Shown here: one piece after another, positions 26,486-34,894 of the stretch
Layout of the letters: every line of letters begins with the position of its first letter
Position numbering within the stretch: position 1 is the stretch's first letter
Position numbers and translations under genes: made by a program
Origin: Telluribacter humicola
Lineage (GTDB): Bacteria; Bacteroidota; Bacteroidia; Cytophagales; Spirosomataceae
Reading direction: 5' to 3'
Length of the DNA: 64,000 nucleotides
NCBI RefSeq assembly: GCF_017355935.1
Contig: NZ_JAFIQT010000001.1
Span: forward strand, 1,302,001 to 1,366,000
The notes under the pieces: model-generated
Database searches by the model: none
What the model was told of the DNA's origin: nothing
What the model saw: the letters and a program-made list of their open reading frames with translations, nothing else

Positions 26486-27958
26486 ATGGAAAAGCTACTG
26501 AAAGAACTGGAACAGACGGATAGGGAGGTAACGACCCGACGCTATTTTCTGCAGCAGAGTATAGGTCACCTGGGAGCGATGGCGCTGGGTGGCATGATGA
26601 TGGGCTGCGATATGTTCAAAGGGAGCAATACGGCTCCTTCCAAAGATAGCTTTCGTCTAAGCCACTTTGCTCCAAAGGCCAAGCGGGTCATATTCCTCCA
26701 CATGTCGGGAGCGCCTTCCCAGCTCGAGCTTTTTGAAAATAAGCCCCTCCTGCGTGACCTGGACGGCAAGGACTGTCCACCCTCGCTGCTGGAAGGAAAA
26801 CGCTTTGCATTTATAGTAGGTACGCCCAAGATGCTGGGTCCTTATGCCGAATTTAACCAGTACGGACAGACCGGTAGTTGGGTGTCCCATCATATGCCTT
26901 ATTTTCAGAAGGCGGTAGATGAGGTGACGTTCCTGCGGGCTATGCATACCGACGAGTTCAACCACGCTCCGGCGCAGCTATTCATGCATACGGGGGGGCC
27001 GCGTACCGGGCGCCCCAGCTTTGGCTCCTGGGTAACCTATGGACTGGGCTCCGAAAATGAGAACCTGCCCGGCTTCATCGTACTGGCCTCCGGCGATGCC
27101 ATACCTAGTGCCGGTAAGAGTATCTGGGGGAGTGGTTTTCTGCCGTCGCAGTATCAAGGCGTGCAGTGCCGCTCTGAAGGTGATCCGGTACTATATATCT
27201 CTGATCCGGATGGTATGCCCCGCGACCTGCGTAAGGCAGCCATCAAAACCATTAGTGATATCAACCGCGTACAGCACGAGGAGATGGGGGACCCCGAGAT
27301 CCTGGCCCGCATTGAGCAGTACGAGCTGGCCTTCCGCATGCAGACTACCGTGCCCGAAGCCATGGATATTACCCGCGAGCCGGAGTACATCCACCAGCTC
27401 TACGGTACCACCCCCGGTCAAAACTCCTACGCCAACAACTGTCTGCTGGCGCGACGCCTGGCGGAGCGGGGCGTACGGTTTATACAATTGTATCACGCCG
27501 ACTGGGATACCCACGGTAGTAACTCTAATGAGGCTCTCGAGATTGGTTTTGTTAATCGTTGTAAGGAAACCGACCAGGCTACCACGGCTCTGCTTACTGA
27601 CCTGAAACAACGCGGTATGCTGGACGATACACTGGTCGTGTGGGGTGGTGAGTTTGGTCGTACGCCCATGGCCGAAAACCGGGGTGGTAAAAAAGCGCCT
27701 TTTAAGGGCCGCGATCACCACAAAGAGGCCTTTACCATGTGGATGGCCGGTGCTGGCGTGAAGCAGGGATTCAGCTTTGGCGAAACTGACGAGATTGGTT
27801 ACTATGGTACCAAGGATCGCGTCCACGTTCACGACCTGCAGGCTACGATCCTGCACCTGATGGGACTAGACCACGAAAAACTAACGTACCCGTTCCAGGG
27901 GCGAAATTTCCGCCTGACCGATGTACACGGAAAGGTTGTGCATCAGATTTTGGCATAG
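26486..27958 (+). CDS. DUF1501 domain-containing protein (sulfatase-like fold)
   Basis: The 490-residue protein opens with a twin-arginine type signal (TTRRYFLQQSIGHLGAMALGG). DUF1501 blocks follow: FLHMSGAPSQLELFENKP, FLRAMHTDEFNHAPAQLFMHTG, RLAERGVRFIQLYHADWDTHG, and VWGGEFGRTPMAENRGG with a metal-type Asp/His set and GRDHHKEAFTMWMAGAG. The fold resembles alkaline phosphatase/sulfatase, but the catalytic Cys/Ser of true sulfatases is not evident. It is the standard partner of the DUF1549/DUF1553 gene just upstream, and the pair probably works together in the periplasm. Confidence 0.92.
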   Translation: MEKLLKELEQTDREVTTRRYFLQQSIGHLGAMALGGMMMGCDMFKGSNTAPSKDSFRLSHFAPKAKRVIFLHMSGAPSQLELFENKPLLRDLDGKDCPPSLLEGKRFAFIVGTPKMLGPYAEFNQYGQTGSWVSHHMPYFQKAVDEVTFLRAMHTDEFNHAPAQLFMHTGGPRTGRPSFGSWVTYGLGSENENLPGFIVLASGDAIPSAGKSIWGSGFLPSQYQGVQCRSEGDPVLYISDPDGMPRDLRKAAIKTISDINRVQHEEMGDPEILARIEQYELAFRMQTTVPEAMDITREPEYIHQLYGTTPGQNSYANNCLLARRLAERGVRFIQLYHADWDTHGSNSNEALEIGFVNRCKETDQATTALLTDLKQRGMLDDTLVVWGGEFGRTPMAENRGGKKAPFKGRDHHKEAFTMWMAGAGVKQGFSFGETDEIGYYGTKDRVHVHDLQATILHLMGLDHEKLTYPFQGRNFRLTDVHGKVVHQILA

Positions 27959-28051
27959 AAATAGCTTTAGAAGAAGAAACTGACGCAGTAGATAGTAAGA
28001 GGTAGTTGGCAACAATCTTTGTAGCTATATTAGTCAGTAAATCTTCGTCTT

Positions 28052-28768
28052 ATGAGCCAAAGTAACTGCCCTAACTGCGGGACGCCCCTCCATCCTGAAT
28101 ACAAGTACTGTGCAGGCTGTGGCCAGTCAGCTCAGATACATCGTCTGGACCTGCACCATATTCTGCATGATATGATGCACGCGGTACTGCATGCCGATAC
28201 GGGTATCTTTCACCTGACCAAAGCAATGCTGCTGGGACCGGGCACAGTAGCCAAAGAGTACATCAGCGGCATGCGCAAGAAGTACTTCAATCCCTTCAAC
28301 TACCTGGTCATTACGGTAGCTATCTCGGCTTTTCTGACGGCATACTTTCACTTGATGGAGGCCGATGTCCAGGCGCAGAATCCAGTTTCGGCTATGGTGA
28401 CCCGGCACATCAACCTGATATTCTTCATCGGAGTACCTATCTCGGCCTTCTTTACCTGGCTCCTCTTTCGCAGGAGTGGCTATAACTACGCCGAGAACCT
28501 GACCTTGCATGCCTTCCTGGGCGGCTTCCGGATCGTCTTTTTTATGCTGATCTATACGCCACTAATCGTCTTTTTCCGGGAGCACTACTACACTATGCTG
28601 ATGATTTACATGGGTGCCTGGGCGGCTTTTACTACCTGGGCGTACTATCAGTTTTATGAAGGAAGGTTGTGGGTAGTTATCCTCAAAAGTATTCTGACGC
28701 TGTTTCTGACTCAATTGATCATATCTCTTCTTATCTTAGCTGTAATAAAACTTTTTATTTTCAGGTAA
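28052..28768 (+). CDS. DUF3667 domain-containing membrane protein
   Basis: The 238-residue protein has an N-terminal zinc ribbon (CPNCGTPLHPEYKYCAGCGQ), then the DUF3667 segment HHILHDMMHAVLHADTGIFHLTKAML and PGTVAKEYISGMRKKYFNPFNYL. About five hydrophobic helices follow to the C-terminus. The family is common in Bacteroidota and has no known function. The small membrane-protein gene 43 bp downstream is in the same direction and may be cotranscribed. Confidence 0.88.
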   Translation: MSQSNCPNCGTPLHPEYKYCAGCGQSAQIHRLDLHHILHDMMHAVLHADTGIFHLTKAMLLGPGTVAKEYISGMRKKYFNPFNYLVITVAISAFLTAYFHLMEADVQAQNPVSAMVTRHINLIFFIGVPISAFFTWLLFRRSGYNYAENLTLHAFLGGFRIVFFMLIYTPLIVFFREHYYTMLMIYMGAWAAFTTWAYYQFYEGRLWVVILKSILTLFLTQLIISLLILAVIKLFIFR

Positions 28769-28811
28769 GGCGAGCCTTATTTTACTACCTAATGTTAATA
28801 GATTACTATAA

Positions 28812-29111
28812 ATGAAACCTGCTAAAATAGCTCTCTATCTCGTTCAACTCCTCAGTCTGCTTACGCTTATCCCCTGGTACGATGCCGCTCAGACGTCATT
28901 TCTGGCGCTTGATACTGTAGACCCTGCCAAGAAGATGGGGGCGTACCTTTTCATTGGGATGATTCTATCTTTCCCGCTCATCGTTCTTATCTGTATCTGG
29001 TTGTCGTGGAAGTGGTGGCGTAAAGGAAACAAAAAGTCGCCCTTTGTACCCTCGGCCCTGCCTATTCTGATCGCCATTATGGCTTTTATATTCGTGAATA
29101 TGGTTAAGTAG
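28812..29111 (+). CDS. Small three-helix membrane protein, family not recognised
   Basis: I do not recognise this 99-residue protein. It has three hydrophobic segments (about 5-25, 43-65 and 78-96). A short basic loop (KWWRKGNKKSPF) lies between the second and third, predicting a positive cytoplasmic side there. It has no catalytic-looking residues. Codon use resembles its neighbours, and it lies 43 bp after the DUF3667 gene, so a real gene is likely. Confidence 0.65.
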   Translation: MKPAKIALYLVQLLSLLTLIPWYDAAQTSFLALDTVDPAKKMGAYLFIGMILSFPLIVLICIWLSWKWWRKGNKKSPFVPSALPILIAIMAFIFVNMVK

Positions 29112-29154
29112 AGGCTGGTTCAGAAGATAGTACTAGTCTTTTGATTATAAATCT

Positions 29155-29193
29155 ATCTCTGGTGTCTTTCCTATAAAAAAAGCCACCAGAGAT
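29155..29193 (+). promoter_or_regulatory. Hairpin immediately before the beta-propeller start codon
   Basis: ATCTCTGGTG (29155-29164) and CACCAGAGAT (29184-29193) are perfect 10-bp arms with a 19-nt loop holding an A-run. The stem ends one base before the ATG at 29195. In RNA it would cover the initiation region; as DNA it could be an operator. Confidence 0.5.
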
Positions 29194-29194
29194 C

Positions 29195-30253
29195 ATGGAA
29201 AAACCTTCCCGTCGTCAATTTGCCAAAGCTGCTGCGCTTACCACAGCCGCCATAGCTTTCAAACCATTCTACATTCTACAGGCCCGCCCTAAGCTGGATG
29301 GCGAAGTGATCGGCCATGGAGGGCATCGCTATCGGTTGCAGCAGGGCTGGGGTAATCTGGATTCGTCAAAATTCCCGGTGAAGAACTGCCACGAAATGGT
29401 GCAGGACAAGCAGGGACGGCTCATTATGATCGGTGATGAGACTAAGAATAACATTCTCATCTACGACCGGTCGGGTAAGCTGCTCGATAGCTGGGGGCAC
29501 GACTTCCCGGGCGGACACGGCCTTACGCTCTGGAACGCCAACGGTGAAGAGTTCTTATTCATCACTGATCCGGGCCTGAGCAAGGTGTTTAAGACCGATA
29601 TGAAGGGCAACATCCTGATGACCATCGAGCACCCGTCCAAAGTAGGAGCCTATAAGGAAGATGCCGCTTTCCGTCCTACCGAAACGGCCATTGGCCCAGA
29701 TGGTACTATCTACATAGCCGATGGTTACGGATCGCAGTGGGTACTACGCTATACGGCCAAGGGAGAATATATAGATAAATTTGGTGGACCCGGTGATGAG
29801 GAGCATCAGTTTGCTACCGCTCACGGTGTAGCCATTGATAATCGTGACAAGGCCAATCCGACGGTATTGGTTACTTCACGTATACACAATTCGTTCAAAC
29901 GCTTTACGCTGGATGGTAAGTACCTGTCCAGCATATTCCTGCCCGGTGCTTATGTATGTCGCCCGGTTGTTAAGGACGATAACGTGTATGCCGGCGTGTG
30001 CTGGTCGCGGTTAAAGTACCTTAACCAAACTCCCAATTCTGGTTTTGTAACAATCCTGGATAAGAACAATAAAGTAATTTCCAATCCGGGTGGTACCAAG
30101 CCTGAGTACAAGAATGGGCAGCTACAACTAATGGTGCAGGAAAAACCGCTCTTTATGCACTGCCATGACGTATGTATCGATGAGGATGAGAATATCTATA
30201 TCTGTCAGTGGAACGCCAAGCAAACCTACCCGGTGAAGCTGGTACGCGTGTAA
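29195..30253 (+). CDS. Tat-exported six-bladed beta-propeller (NHL-repeat) protein
   Basis: The 352-residue protein begins with a Tat-type signal (SRRQFAKAAALTTAAIAFKP). It then has repeating NHL-like blades (DKQGRLIMIGDE, FITDPGLSKVFKTD, GPDGTIYIADGYGSQWVLRYT, EDENIYICQWN). The structural relatives are peptidylglycine lyases and other NHL propellers, but catalytic residues cannot be assigned from sequence. It acts in the periplasm. Its start codon sits against a 10-bp hairpin, and a strong terminator follows at 30306. Confidence 0.85.
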   Translation: MEKPSRRQFAKAAALTTAAIAFKPFYILQARPKLDGEVIGHGGHRYRLQQGWGNLDSSKFPVKNCHEMVQDKQGRLIMIGDETKNNILIYDRSGKLLDSWGHDFPGGHGLTLWNANGEEFLFITDPGLSKVFKTDMKGNILMTIEHPSKVGAYKEDAAFRPTETAIGPDGTIYIADGYGSQWVLRYTAKGEYIDKFGGPGDEEHQFATAHGVAIDNRDKANPTVLVTSRIHNSFKRFTLDGKYLSSIFLPGAYVCRPVVKDDNVYAGVCWSRLKYLNQTPNSGFVTILDKNNKVISNPGGTKPEYKNGQLQLMVQEKPLFMHCHDVCIDEDENIYICQWNAKQTYPVKLVRV

Positions 30254-30305
30254 GAAGTCTGCTGAGAGAATGAGTGAATGATGATTCGATATATTCTATG
30301 TATAG

Positions 30306-30330
30306 GCCCGGAAGTGTTCCGGGCTTTTTT
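30306..30330 (+). terminator. Intrinsic terminator after the beta-propeller gene
   Basis: GCCCGGAA, a GTG loop and TTCCGGGC, followed by TTTTTT: a textbook rho-independent terminator. Confidence 0.92.
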
Positions 30331-30409
30331 GTGAAAAAGAAATAGGAGGAGCCCTCCTTGATAAACTACCGGATTACTGTAATTTAGCAAAGCACCAACC
30401 ATTACTATT

Positions 30410-31429
30410 TTGAAAACCCTTAGTCTTCGCGAACCCGGACAATTTGAATTTATAGATACCCCCTTTGACGCTAGCCTGCAGGAAGGTGAAGCTCTGGTAA
30501 AAGTACTGCGGGTAGGTATATGCGGTACCGATCTGCACGCTTACCGTGGCAAGCAGCCTTTCTTCTCGTACCCACGGGTACTGGGCCACGAACTGGCCGT
30601 GGAGGTAGTTGAGATCAAAGGCGATTCGTACGGCCTTAAGATTGGCGATCGCTGTGCCGTAGAGCCCTACCTGGACTGCGGCGAGTGCCAGGCCTGTCGG
30701 CGTGGCATGACTAACTGCTGCGAAAACCTACGCGTAATGGGTGTACACATGGACGGGGGAATGACCGAATACCTCAAAATACCTACCGATAAGCTACACC
30801 CTTCTAACCGCCTGAAGGATGATCAGCTGGCTATCATAGAAACGTTGGCTATCGGCGGGCATGCCGTGGAGCGCGCTGACCTAGGCCCGGAGGACATCGT
30901 TATGGTGATTGGCGCAGGACCTATCGGATTGTCAGTTATAGAATTTGTGAAATTGGCTGGCGCTACCCTTGTGGTCACTGACCGGGAGGAGCACCGCCTC
31001 AGGTTCTGTGAGGAGAAGATGGGGGTAAAGCATACCCTGCTGTCTGATGAGTGGTTTCACGAGCGGCTCCTTACCCTTTTTGACGGACATCTGCCTACTG
31101 TGATATTTGATGCCACGGGTAACCCGGCTTCCATGATGAAAACCTTTGAGTACTGCGCTCATGGTGGTAAGATAGTCTTTGTGGGGCTGTTTCAGGGAGA
31201 GGTGACGTTTCATGATCCATCATTCCACCGCAAGGAGCTCACCCTGATGGCTAGTCGTAACGCTACGCACCACACGTTCCGGACCATTATCAACCACATT
31301 GAAAATGGCCGGATGGGGCCTACGCCCTGGATTACCCACCACCTTTCATTTAATGAGCTACCCGACCAGTTCCCTACGTTGCTTGATCCCGCCAGTGGAG
31401 CCATCAAAGCGGTAATAAGTATGCAGTAG
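30410..31429 (+). CDS. Zinc-binding alcohol dehydrogenase family protein
   Basis: The 339-residue MDR enzyme has the catalytic zinc site in VGICGTDLHAYRGKQPF and LGHELAVEVVEI, and the structural zinc cysteines in CGECQACRRGMTNCC. The NAD-binding glycines are in VIGAGPIGLSVIEFVKLAG, with VTDRE after the second strand suggesting NAD preference. It looks like the sugar-acid/polyol oxidoreductase branch (galactonate, gulonate or threonine dehydrogenase-like), but the substrate is open. The start is a TTG at 30410, giving the family N-terminus M-K-T-L. Its stop codon touches the stop codon of the opposing gene at 31430. Confidence 0.9.
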   Translation: MKTLSLREPGQFEFIDTPFDASLQEGEALVKVLRVGICGTDLHAYRGKQPFFSYPRVLGHELAVEVVEIKGDSYGLKIGDRCAVEPYLDCGECQACRRGMTNCCENLRVMGVHMDGGMTEYLKIPTDKLHPSNRLKDDQLAIIETLAIGGHAVERADLGPEDIVMVIGAGPIGLSVIEFVKLAGATLVVTDREEHRLRFCEEKMGVKHTLLSDEWFHERLLTLFDGHLPTVIFDATGNPASMMKTFEYCAHGGKIVFVGLFQGEVTFHDPSFHRKELTLMASRNATHHTFRTIINHIENGRMGPTPWITHHLSFNELPDQFPTLLDPASGAIKAVISMQ

Positions 31430-32188
31430 TTACCGGATCAGGCGAAGCGTAAAGGCATTTAGGAGCATGGTACCTACCATCAGCAGGGCATAAGCCCACC
31501 CGATGGGCATGAGAGGCACCAGGTAGAATACCCCCACCAGAAAGGTAGTAAATCCGTAGCCGGCCAGCATTAGGCCGTACAGGATGCGGGAAGTGGCGTC
31601 GCTGCCTTGCTGGGAGTGGGTAAACACCGCCAGCGTGGAGGTCATGATCGGAAAGGGTGTCAGGATACCGCTCCATTCAGGCCCCAGTATTTCAGCAGCT
31701 TGTGTAAGGCCTACTACGAATAGTGTAGCTACCAGCATACGCAGGGGAATGTCGTACTTGGGCTGTTTAATGATAGCTGGGATGTTTTTGGGCTTCGGGA
31801 AGAAGTAGAGCGTCAGTGAAAGAACTACGACATTCAGGAGGGTAGCTACCACCAGCGTAGGAGTATGATCTAACGAAACAAAAGCGATGGCAAAGTAAAC
31901 GGCGTAGCTGAGCAGTAACGTCGGTAGCCACGACAGTCGGTACGAGAGCCCTGCGTAGGTGAAGGCAAAGAGTATAGTACCCGCCGATCCCATAAGCGCC
32001 GAAGGGATAGTGGCCGCCACAAAATCAGTGCCCTGCTCTAAGGCCATAAAAAACGAGATAGGCCCTGCCACCCAGGGGAAGCCGCCAATCCAGCCGCCCA
32101 GGCCCGCCCCCCACCGACGCACCGCTAGTGTGACACCCGCAATCAGAACCGGAACAAGTACTATTTTGAGGAGAAGTATATAGCTCAC
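31430..32188 (-). CDS. Integral membrane protein, GlpM-like tandem helices
   Basis: The open frame extends to a TTG at 32224, but that codon lies inside a TACCTTTG promoter box. The GTG at 32188 (reading M-S-Y-I-L-L-L-K-I) is therefore preferred, giving 252 residues. It has about eight hydrophobic helices in two similar halves. The first half begins with a GWIGGFPWVAGPISFFMALEQG block and the second has SGILTPFPIMTSTLAVFTHSQ, a pseudo-duplicated motif. Related proteins are annotated only as membrane proteins; transport is plausible but unproven. It is tail-to-tail with the dehydrogenase, with no gap. Confidence 0.75.
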   Translation of the reverse strand: MSYILLLKIVLVPVLIAGVTLAVRRWGAGLGGWIGGFPWVAGPISFFMALEQGTDFVAATIPSALMGSAGTILFAFTYAGLSYRLSWLPTLLLSYAVYFAIAFVSLDHTPTLVVATLLNVVVLSLTLYFFPKPKNIPAIIKQPKYDIPLRMLVATLFVVGLTQAAEILGPEWSGILTPFPIMTSTLAVFTHSQQGSDATSRILYGLMLAGYGFTTFLVGVFYLVPLMPIGWAYALLMVGTMLLNAFTLRLIR

Positions 32189-32221
32189 TGCAACTCTTTT
32201 AACGTATGGTAAAATCAGCCG

Positions 32222-32229
32222 CAAAGGTA
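32222..32229 (-). promoter_or_regulatory. -7 promoter element for the membrane protein gene
   Basis: Read on the minus strand this is TACCTTTG, a match to TAnnTTTG, 33 nt before the GTG at 32188. It rules out the TTG at 32224 as start. No convincing -33 element was seen. Confidence 0.6.
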
Positions 32230-32273
32230 CGGGCTTTTCTCATTGTGTCGTTTCGCCTCACAGGTTTTAAATC

Positions 32274-32281
32274 TATATTTG
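32274..32281 (+). promoter_or_regulatory. -7 promoter element for the membrane-bound AraC regulator
   Basis: TATATTTG matches TAnnTTTG and lies 33 nt before the TTG start at 32315. The -33 position carries TTT instead of TTG. It is back-to-back with the minus-strand box at 32222. Confidence 0.6.
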
Positions 32282-32314
32282 TAAAGTGCTGCCTGAGGTA
32301 GTACATTAACTATA

Positions 32315-33469
32315 TTGCCCTTGTCTCCCGGACTGAACTACTTCCGTTTTGACCTATATACAGCCATCCTGCTGGTGGGAGTGGTGCAGGGCTTTTTTCT
32401 GACCCTGCTGTTTCTGGTCAGGCGGCCCCACCGGCAGCCCTACCACCACCTGCTGCTGGCCGGGTTTGTGTTCACCTTCGCCTGCATCGTATTGGAAATT
32501 TTTCTATGCTACTCGGGACTGATGTTTCAGGTGTTGCCGCTGGTGGACTTCTCCGAGCCTCTCAATTTTGCCGTTGGTCCACTCACATACCTGCTTTTCA
32601 GGAGCCTTGGCGGAAGAGACTGGACGCCCAGGCAGTGGCTGCATCTGGCACCGTTTGCGATTTACTTTCTGTACCACCTGCTGTTTATGGTACAGCCCGA
32701 TGCCGTAAAGTACAATGCGTATCTGGGAGCCTACTTTCCGGATGCCGCGCGTATCCCTGCCCGTTTTCTGGTCAATCCGGACCCACTGTACCTGTCGGGT
32801 TATGATGGTTGGCTCACGCTGGTACACGTTACCTCTTACATCATTGCCTGCTACTGGCTGATAAAACAACGGCCCGGTACTCAGGTCTCCAACGCCTATT
32901 TTCATTCCTGGACCCGGGTCCTGCTCTACTTCTACGCTGCCATGTTGCTGCTATTTCTGTTGATAAAGTTTAACTTTCAGGAAGATCTGGGCGATCATTT
33001 TCTGGCAGTACTTCTGGTCGTGCAGCTTTTCTTCATCAGCTATAAGCTGCTTACCGGATCTGCTTTCTTTCAGCCGGTAGTACAGGTCAAGTACGAAAAG
33101 TCGGCCCTGAGCGAAATCGCCAAACAGGACCTGCTACAAAAGCTGAAATGGGCCGAGGAAAGCAAGTTCTTTATTCAGCCATCGGCTTCTCTTCCCGGTT
33201 TGGCCCGACAGCTTAGTACCTCGCCACACTACCTTTCGCAGAGCCTCAACGAGTGTTTGGGCAAGAGCTTCTTTGAGTACCTGGCCGAGTTGCGTATTCA
33301 GGAAGCCAAAGCCATACTTTCAGACCCTTCCCATCAGCACCTCAAGATCGAGGAAGTAGCCGAGCAAACGGGCTACCTGTCCAAGTCGGCGTTCAATGCG
33401 GCATTCAAAAAACAGACCGGTCAGACACCGGGACAGTACCGCAGCAAGGCCATCGCCGGAGTGCTTTGA
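32315..33469 (+). CDS. Membrane-bound AraC family transcriptional regulator
   Basis: The 384-residue protein has about seven hydrophobic helices in residues 15-255 (for example LYTAILLVGVVQGFFLTLLF). A cytoplasmic HTH_18 domain follows at about 280-380: LPGLARQLSTSPHYLSQSLN for the first helix-turn-helix, and KIEEVAEQTGYLSKSAFNAAF with FKKQTGQTPGQYR for the second. This 7TM-AraC layout is common in Bacteroidota and suggests sensing at the membrane. The TTG at 32315 is the start best placed behind the TATATTTG promoter. The acyltransferase gene 88 bp downstream is a possible target or partner. Confidence 0.88.
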   Translation: MPLSPGLNYFRFDLYTAILLVGVVQGFFLTLLFLVRRPHRQPYHHLLLAGFVFTFACIVLEIFLCYSGLMFQVLPLVDFSEPLNFAVGPLTYLLFRSLGGRDWTPRQWLHLAPFAIYFLYHLLFMVQPDAVKYNAYLGAYFPDAARIPARFLVNPDPLYLSGYDGWLTLVHVTSYIIACYWLIKQRPGTQVSNAYFHSWTRVLLYFYAAMLLLFLLIKFNFQEDLGDHFLAVLLVVQLFFISYKLLTGSAFFQPVVQVKYEKSALSEIAKQDLLQKLKWAEESKFFIQPSASLPGLARQLSTSPHYLSQSLNECLGKSFFEYLAELRIQEAKAILSDPSHQHLKIEEVAEQTGYLSKSAFNAAFKKQTGQTPGQYRSKAIAGVL

Positions 33470-33557
33470 GTACTTCCCTATAAGGTAGCACCTCACCCTT
33501 ACCGGCAGATTCCGCTCTATTGAGCCTCCATAGCGACTTTTGACCAAAAAAAACGCT

Positions 33558-34727
33558 ATGGAAAATCAAACCAAGATCAGACGTTACGAATTTGACTGGC
33601 TGCGCGTGCTGGCCTTCTCCCTCCTTATTTTTTACCATACCGGTATGTACTTCGTCGAATGGGAGTGGCATATCAAGAATCCCGAGATAAGCGACGCCAT
33701 AGAGTGGCCTATACTATTCCTGAGCCAGTGGCGTATGTCGCTCATCTTTCTGGTATCGGGGGCGGGGGTATACTTCGCACTAGGCTACCGGAGCGGTGGT
33801 ACCTTTGCCAAAGACCGGCTGAAGCGCATTCTGCTACCCCTGGTGGCGGGTATGTTGCTGGTGGTACCGCCACAGGTATATTTTGAGCGCGTAGCGCAGG
33901 GGTACAGTGGTGGCTATTTCAGCTTTTATCCTTCCATCTTTGAGCTGGAGCCGTATCCTAAGGGTAACTTCAGCTGGCACCACCTGTGGTACCTGGCCTA
34001 TATCTTTACGTACAGCCTGGTGCTGCTGCCTCTGCTGCTTTTCCTTCGTCGGGCTACTATAGGGGAGAAAAGTATCCGTGCCTGGGTTATCCTGATACTG
34101 CCCGCCCTGTGGCTGAGTGGGGGAGGTGTATTGCTCAATGAGCGTTTCCCTGGTACCAACGCGCTGATTGATGACTGGGCCAATCACTTTCTGTACGTGA
34201 CTATATTCCTGCTGGGCTTTGTACTGATGAAGCTTCCTGAGTTACAGGCTAAAGTCCGCCGGATACGCTGGTACAGCCTGGCCGCAGCCTTGCTGACTGT
34301 AACTCTCCTGTATGTGAAGTACTGGATGCCAGATGACGTAGAGTTGGCAGGAGCGGAGCTTGACCTGTACTTTATCATCAAGCAGAGCAACCGCTGGTTT
34401 TGGCTGATGACGATCCTCGGCTTTGCGATGCAGCACCTCAACATCCGGAGTAAGTATCTCGCCACAGCCAACGAGATGGTGTACCCTTTCTACATCCTGC
34501 ACCAGACGGTGATCGTTACTTTGGGTTTTTACCTGCGTAATGCAGACTGGAGTATCGGCAGCAAGTTTACATTCATGTCCCTGGCTACGTTCCTGATCTG
34601 TTTTGTGCTGATCCGGTACGTGATCATGCCTGTTAGCTGGTTGCGCCCCCTCTTTGGTCTTAAATCGGAATCTAAGCCGGTAGCCTTGTCAGCGCCTTCA
34701 AACATTCCTGACGCAGTATCGTCTTAA
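33558..34727 (+). CDS. Acyltransferase family membrane protein (acyltransferase-3, OpgC-like)
   Basis: The ATG at 33558 (MENQTKIRRYEFDWLRV) is preferred over the TTG at 33540, giving 389 residues. It has about ten TM helices with the acyltransferase-3 opening RRYEFDWLRVLAFSLLIFYH, whose Arg/Asp and His are the family's conserved residues. WHLWYLAYIFTYSLVLLP follows around residue 140 and YPFYILHQTVIVTLGFYL near 310. Such enzymes O-acetylate or succinylate glycans using cytoplasmic acyl-CoA. The best known close type is glucan biosynthesis protein C, but the acceptor here is unknown. Confidence 0.88.
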   Translation: MENQTKIRRYEFDWLRVLAFSLLIFYHTGMYFVEWEWHIKNPEISDAIEWPILFLSQWRMSLIFLVSGAGVYFALGYRSGGTFAKDRLKRILLPLVAGMLLVVPPQVYFERVAQGYSGGYFSFYPSIFELEPYPKGNFSWHHLWYLAYIFTYSLVLLPLLLFLRRATIGEKSIRAWVILILPALWLSGGGVLLNERFPGTNALIDDWANHFLYVTIFLLGFVLMKLPELQAKVRRIRWYSLAAALLTVTLLYVKYWMPDDVELAGAELDLYFIIKQSNRWFWLMTILGFAMQHLNIRSKYLATANEMVYPFYILHQTVIVTLGFYLRNADWSIGSKFTFMSLATFLICFVLIRYVIMPVSWLRPLFGLKSESKPVALSAPSNIPDAVSS

Positions 34728-34840
34728 GTAAGATTGTATCGCAACTGCCACTTCTTCCTATATATGGGTGAAAGTACCGGAATAGGTATAGTATTTTTTA
34801 GCTGACAACGTAGATCCTGGAAAAGTTGTGGCTATAATAC

Positions 34841-34871
34841 TTGCAACGACGTTGCATAAAATATACTTTTG
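34841..34871 (+). promoter_or_regulatory. Promoter of the TonB receptor
   Basis: TTG (34841-34843), a 20-nt spacer, and TACTTTTG (34864-34871) match the Bacteroidetes -33/-7 pattern. The receptor ATG is 23 nt further. Both elements are overlapped by the metalloregulator boxes at 34842 and 34870. Confidence 0.7.
34842..34856. promoter_or_regulatory. Putative Zur box 1
   Basis: TGCAACG-A-CGTTGCA is a perfect 7-1-7 palindrome covering the -33 element of the receptor promoter. The same core occurs at 34870 and, in front of merC, at 38537. Confidence 0.7.
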
Positions 34872-34884
34872 CAACGTTGTAGCA
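34870..34884. promoter_or_regulatory. Putative Zur box 2
   Basis: TGCAACGTTGTAGCA is an imperfect copy of box 1 that starts inside the -7 element and covers the likely transcription start. It is 28 bp from box 1, centre to centre. Confidence 0.6.
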
Positions 34885-34894
34885 TAAATGGAAG

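Noticed and set aside
32189-32224. TTG at 32224 as start of the membrane protein
   Set aside because: It lies within a TACCTTTG promoter box on the same strand; the GTG at 32188 gives the expected N-terminus.
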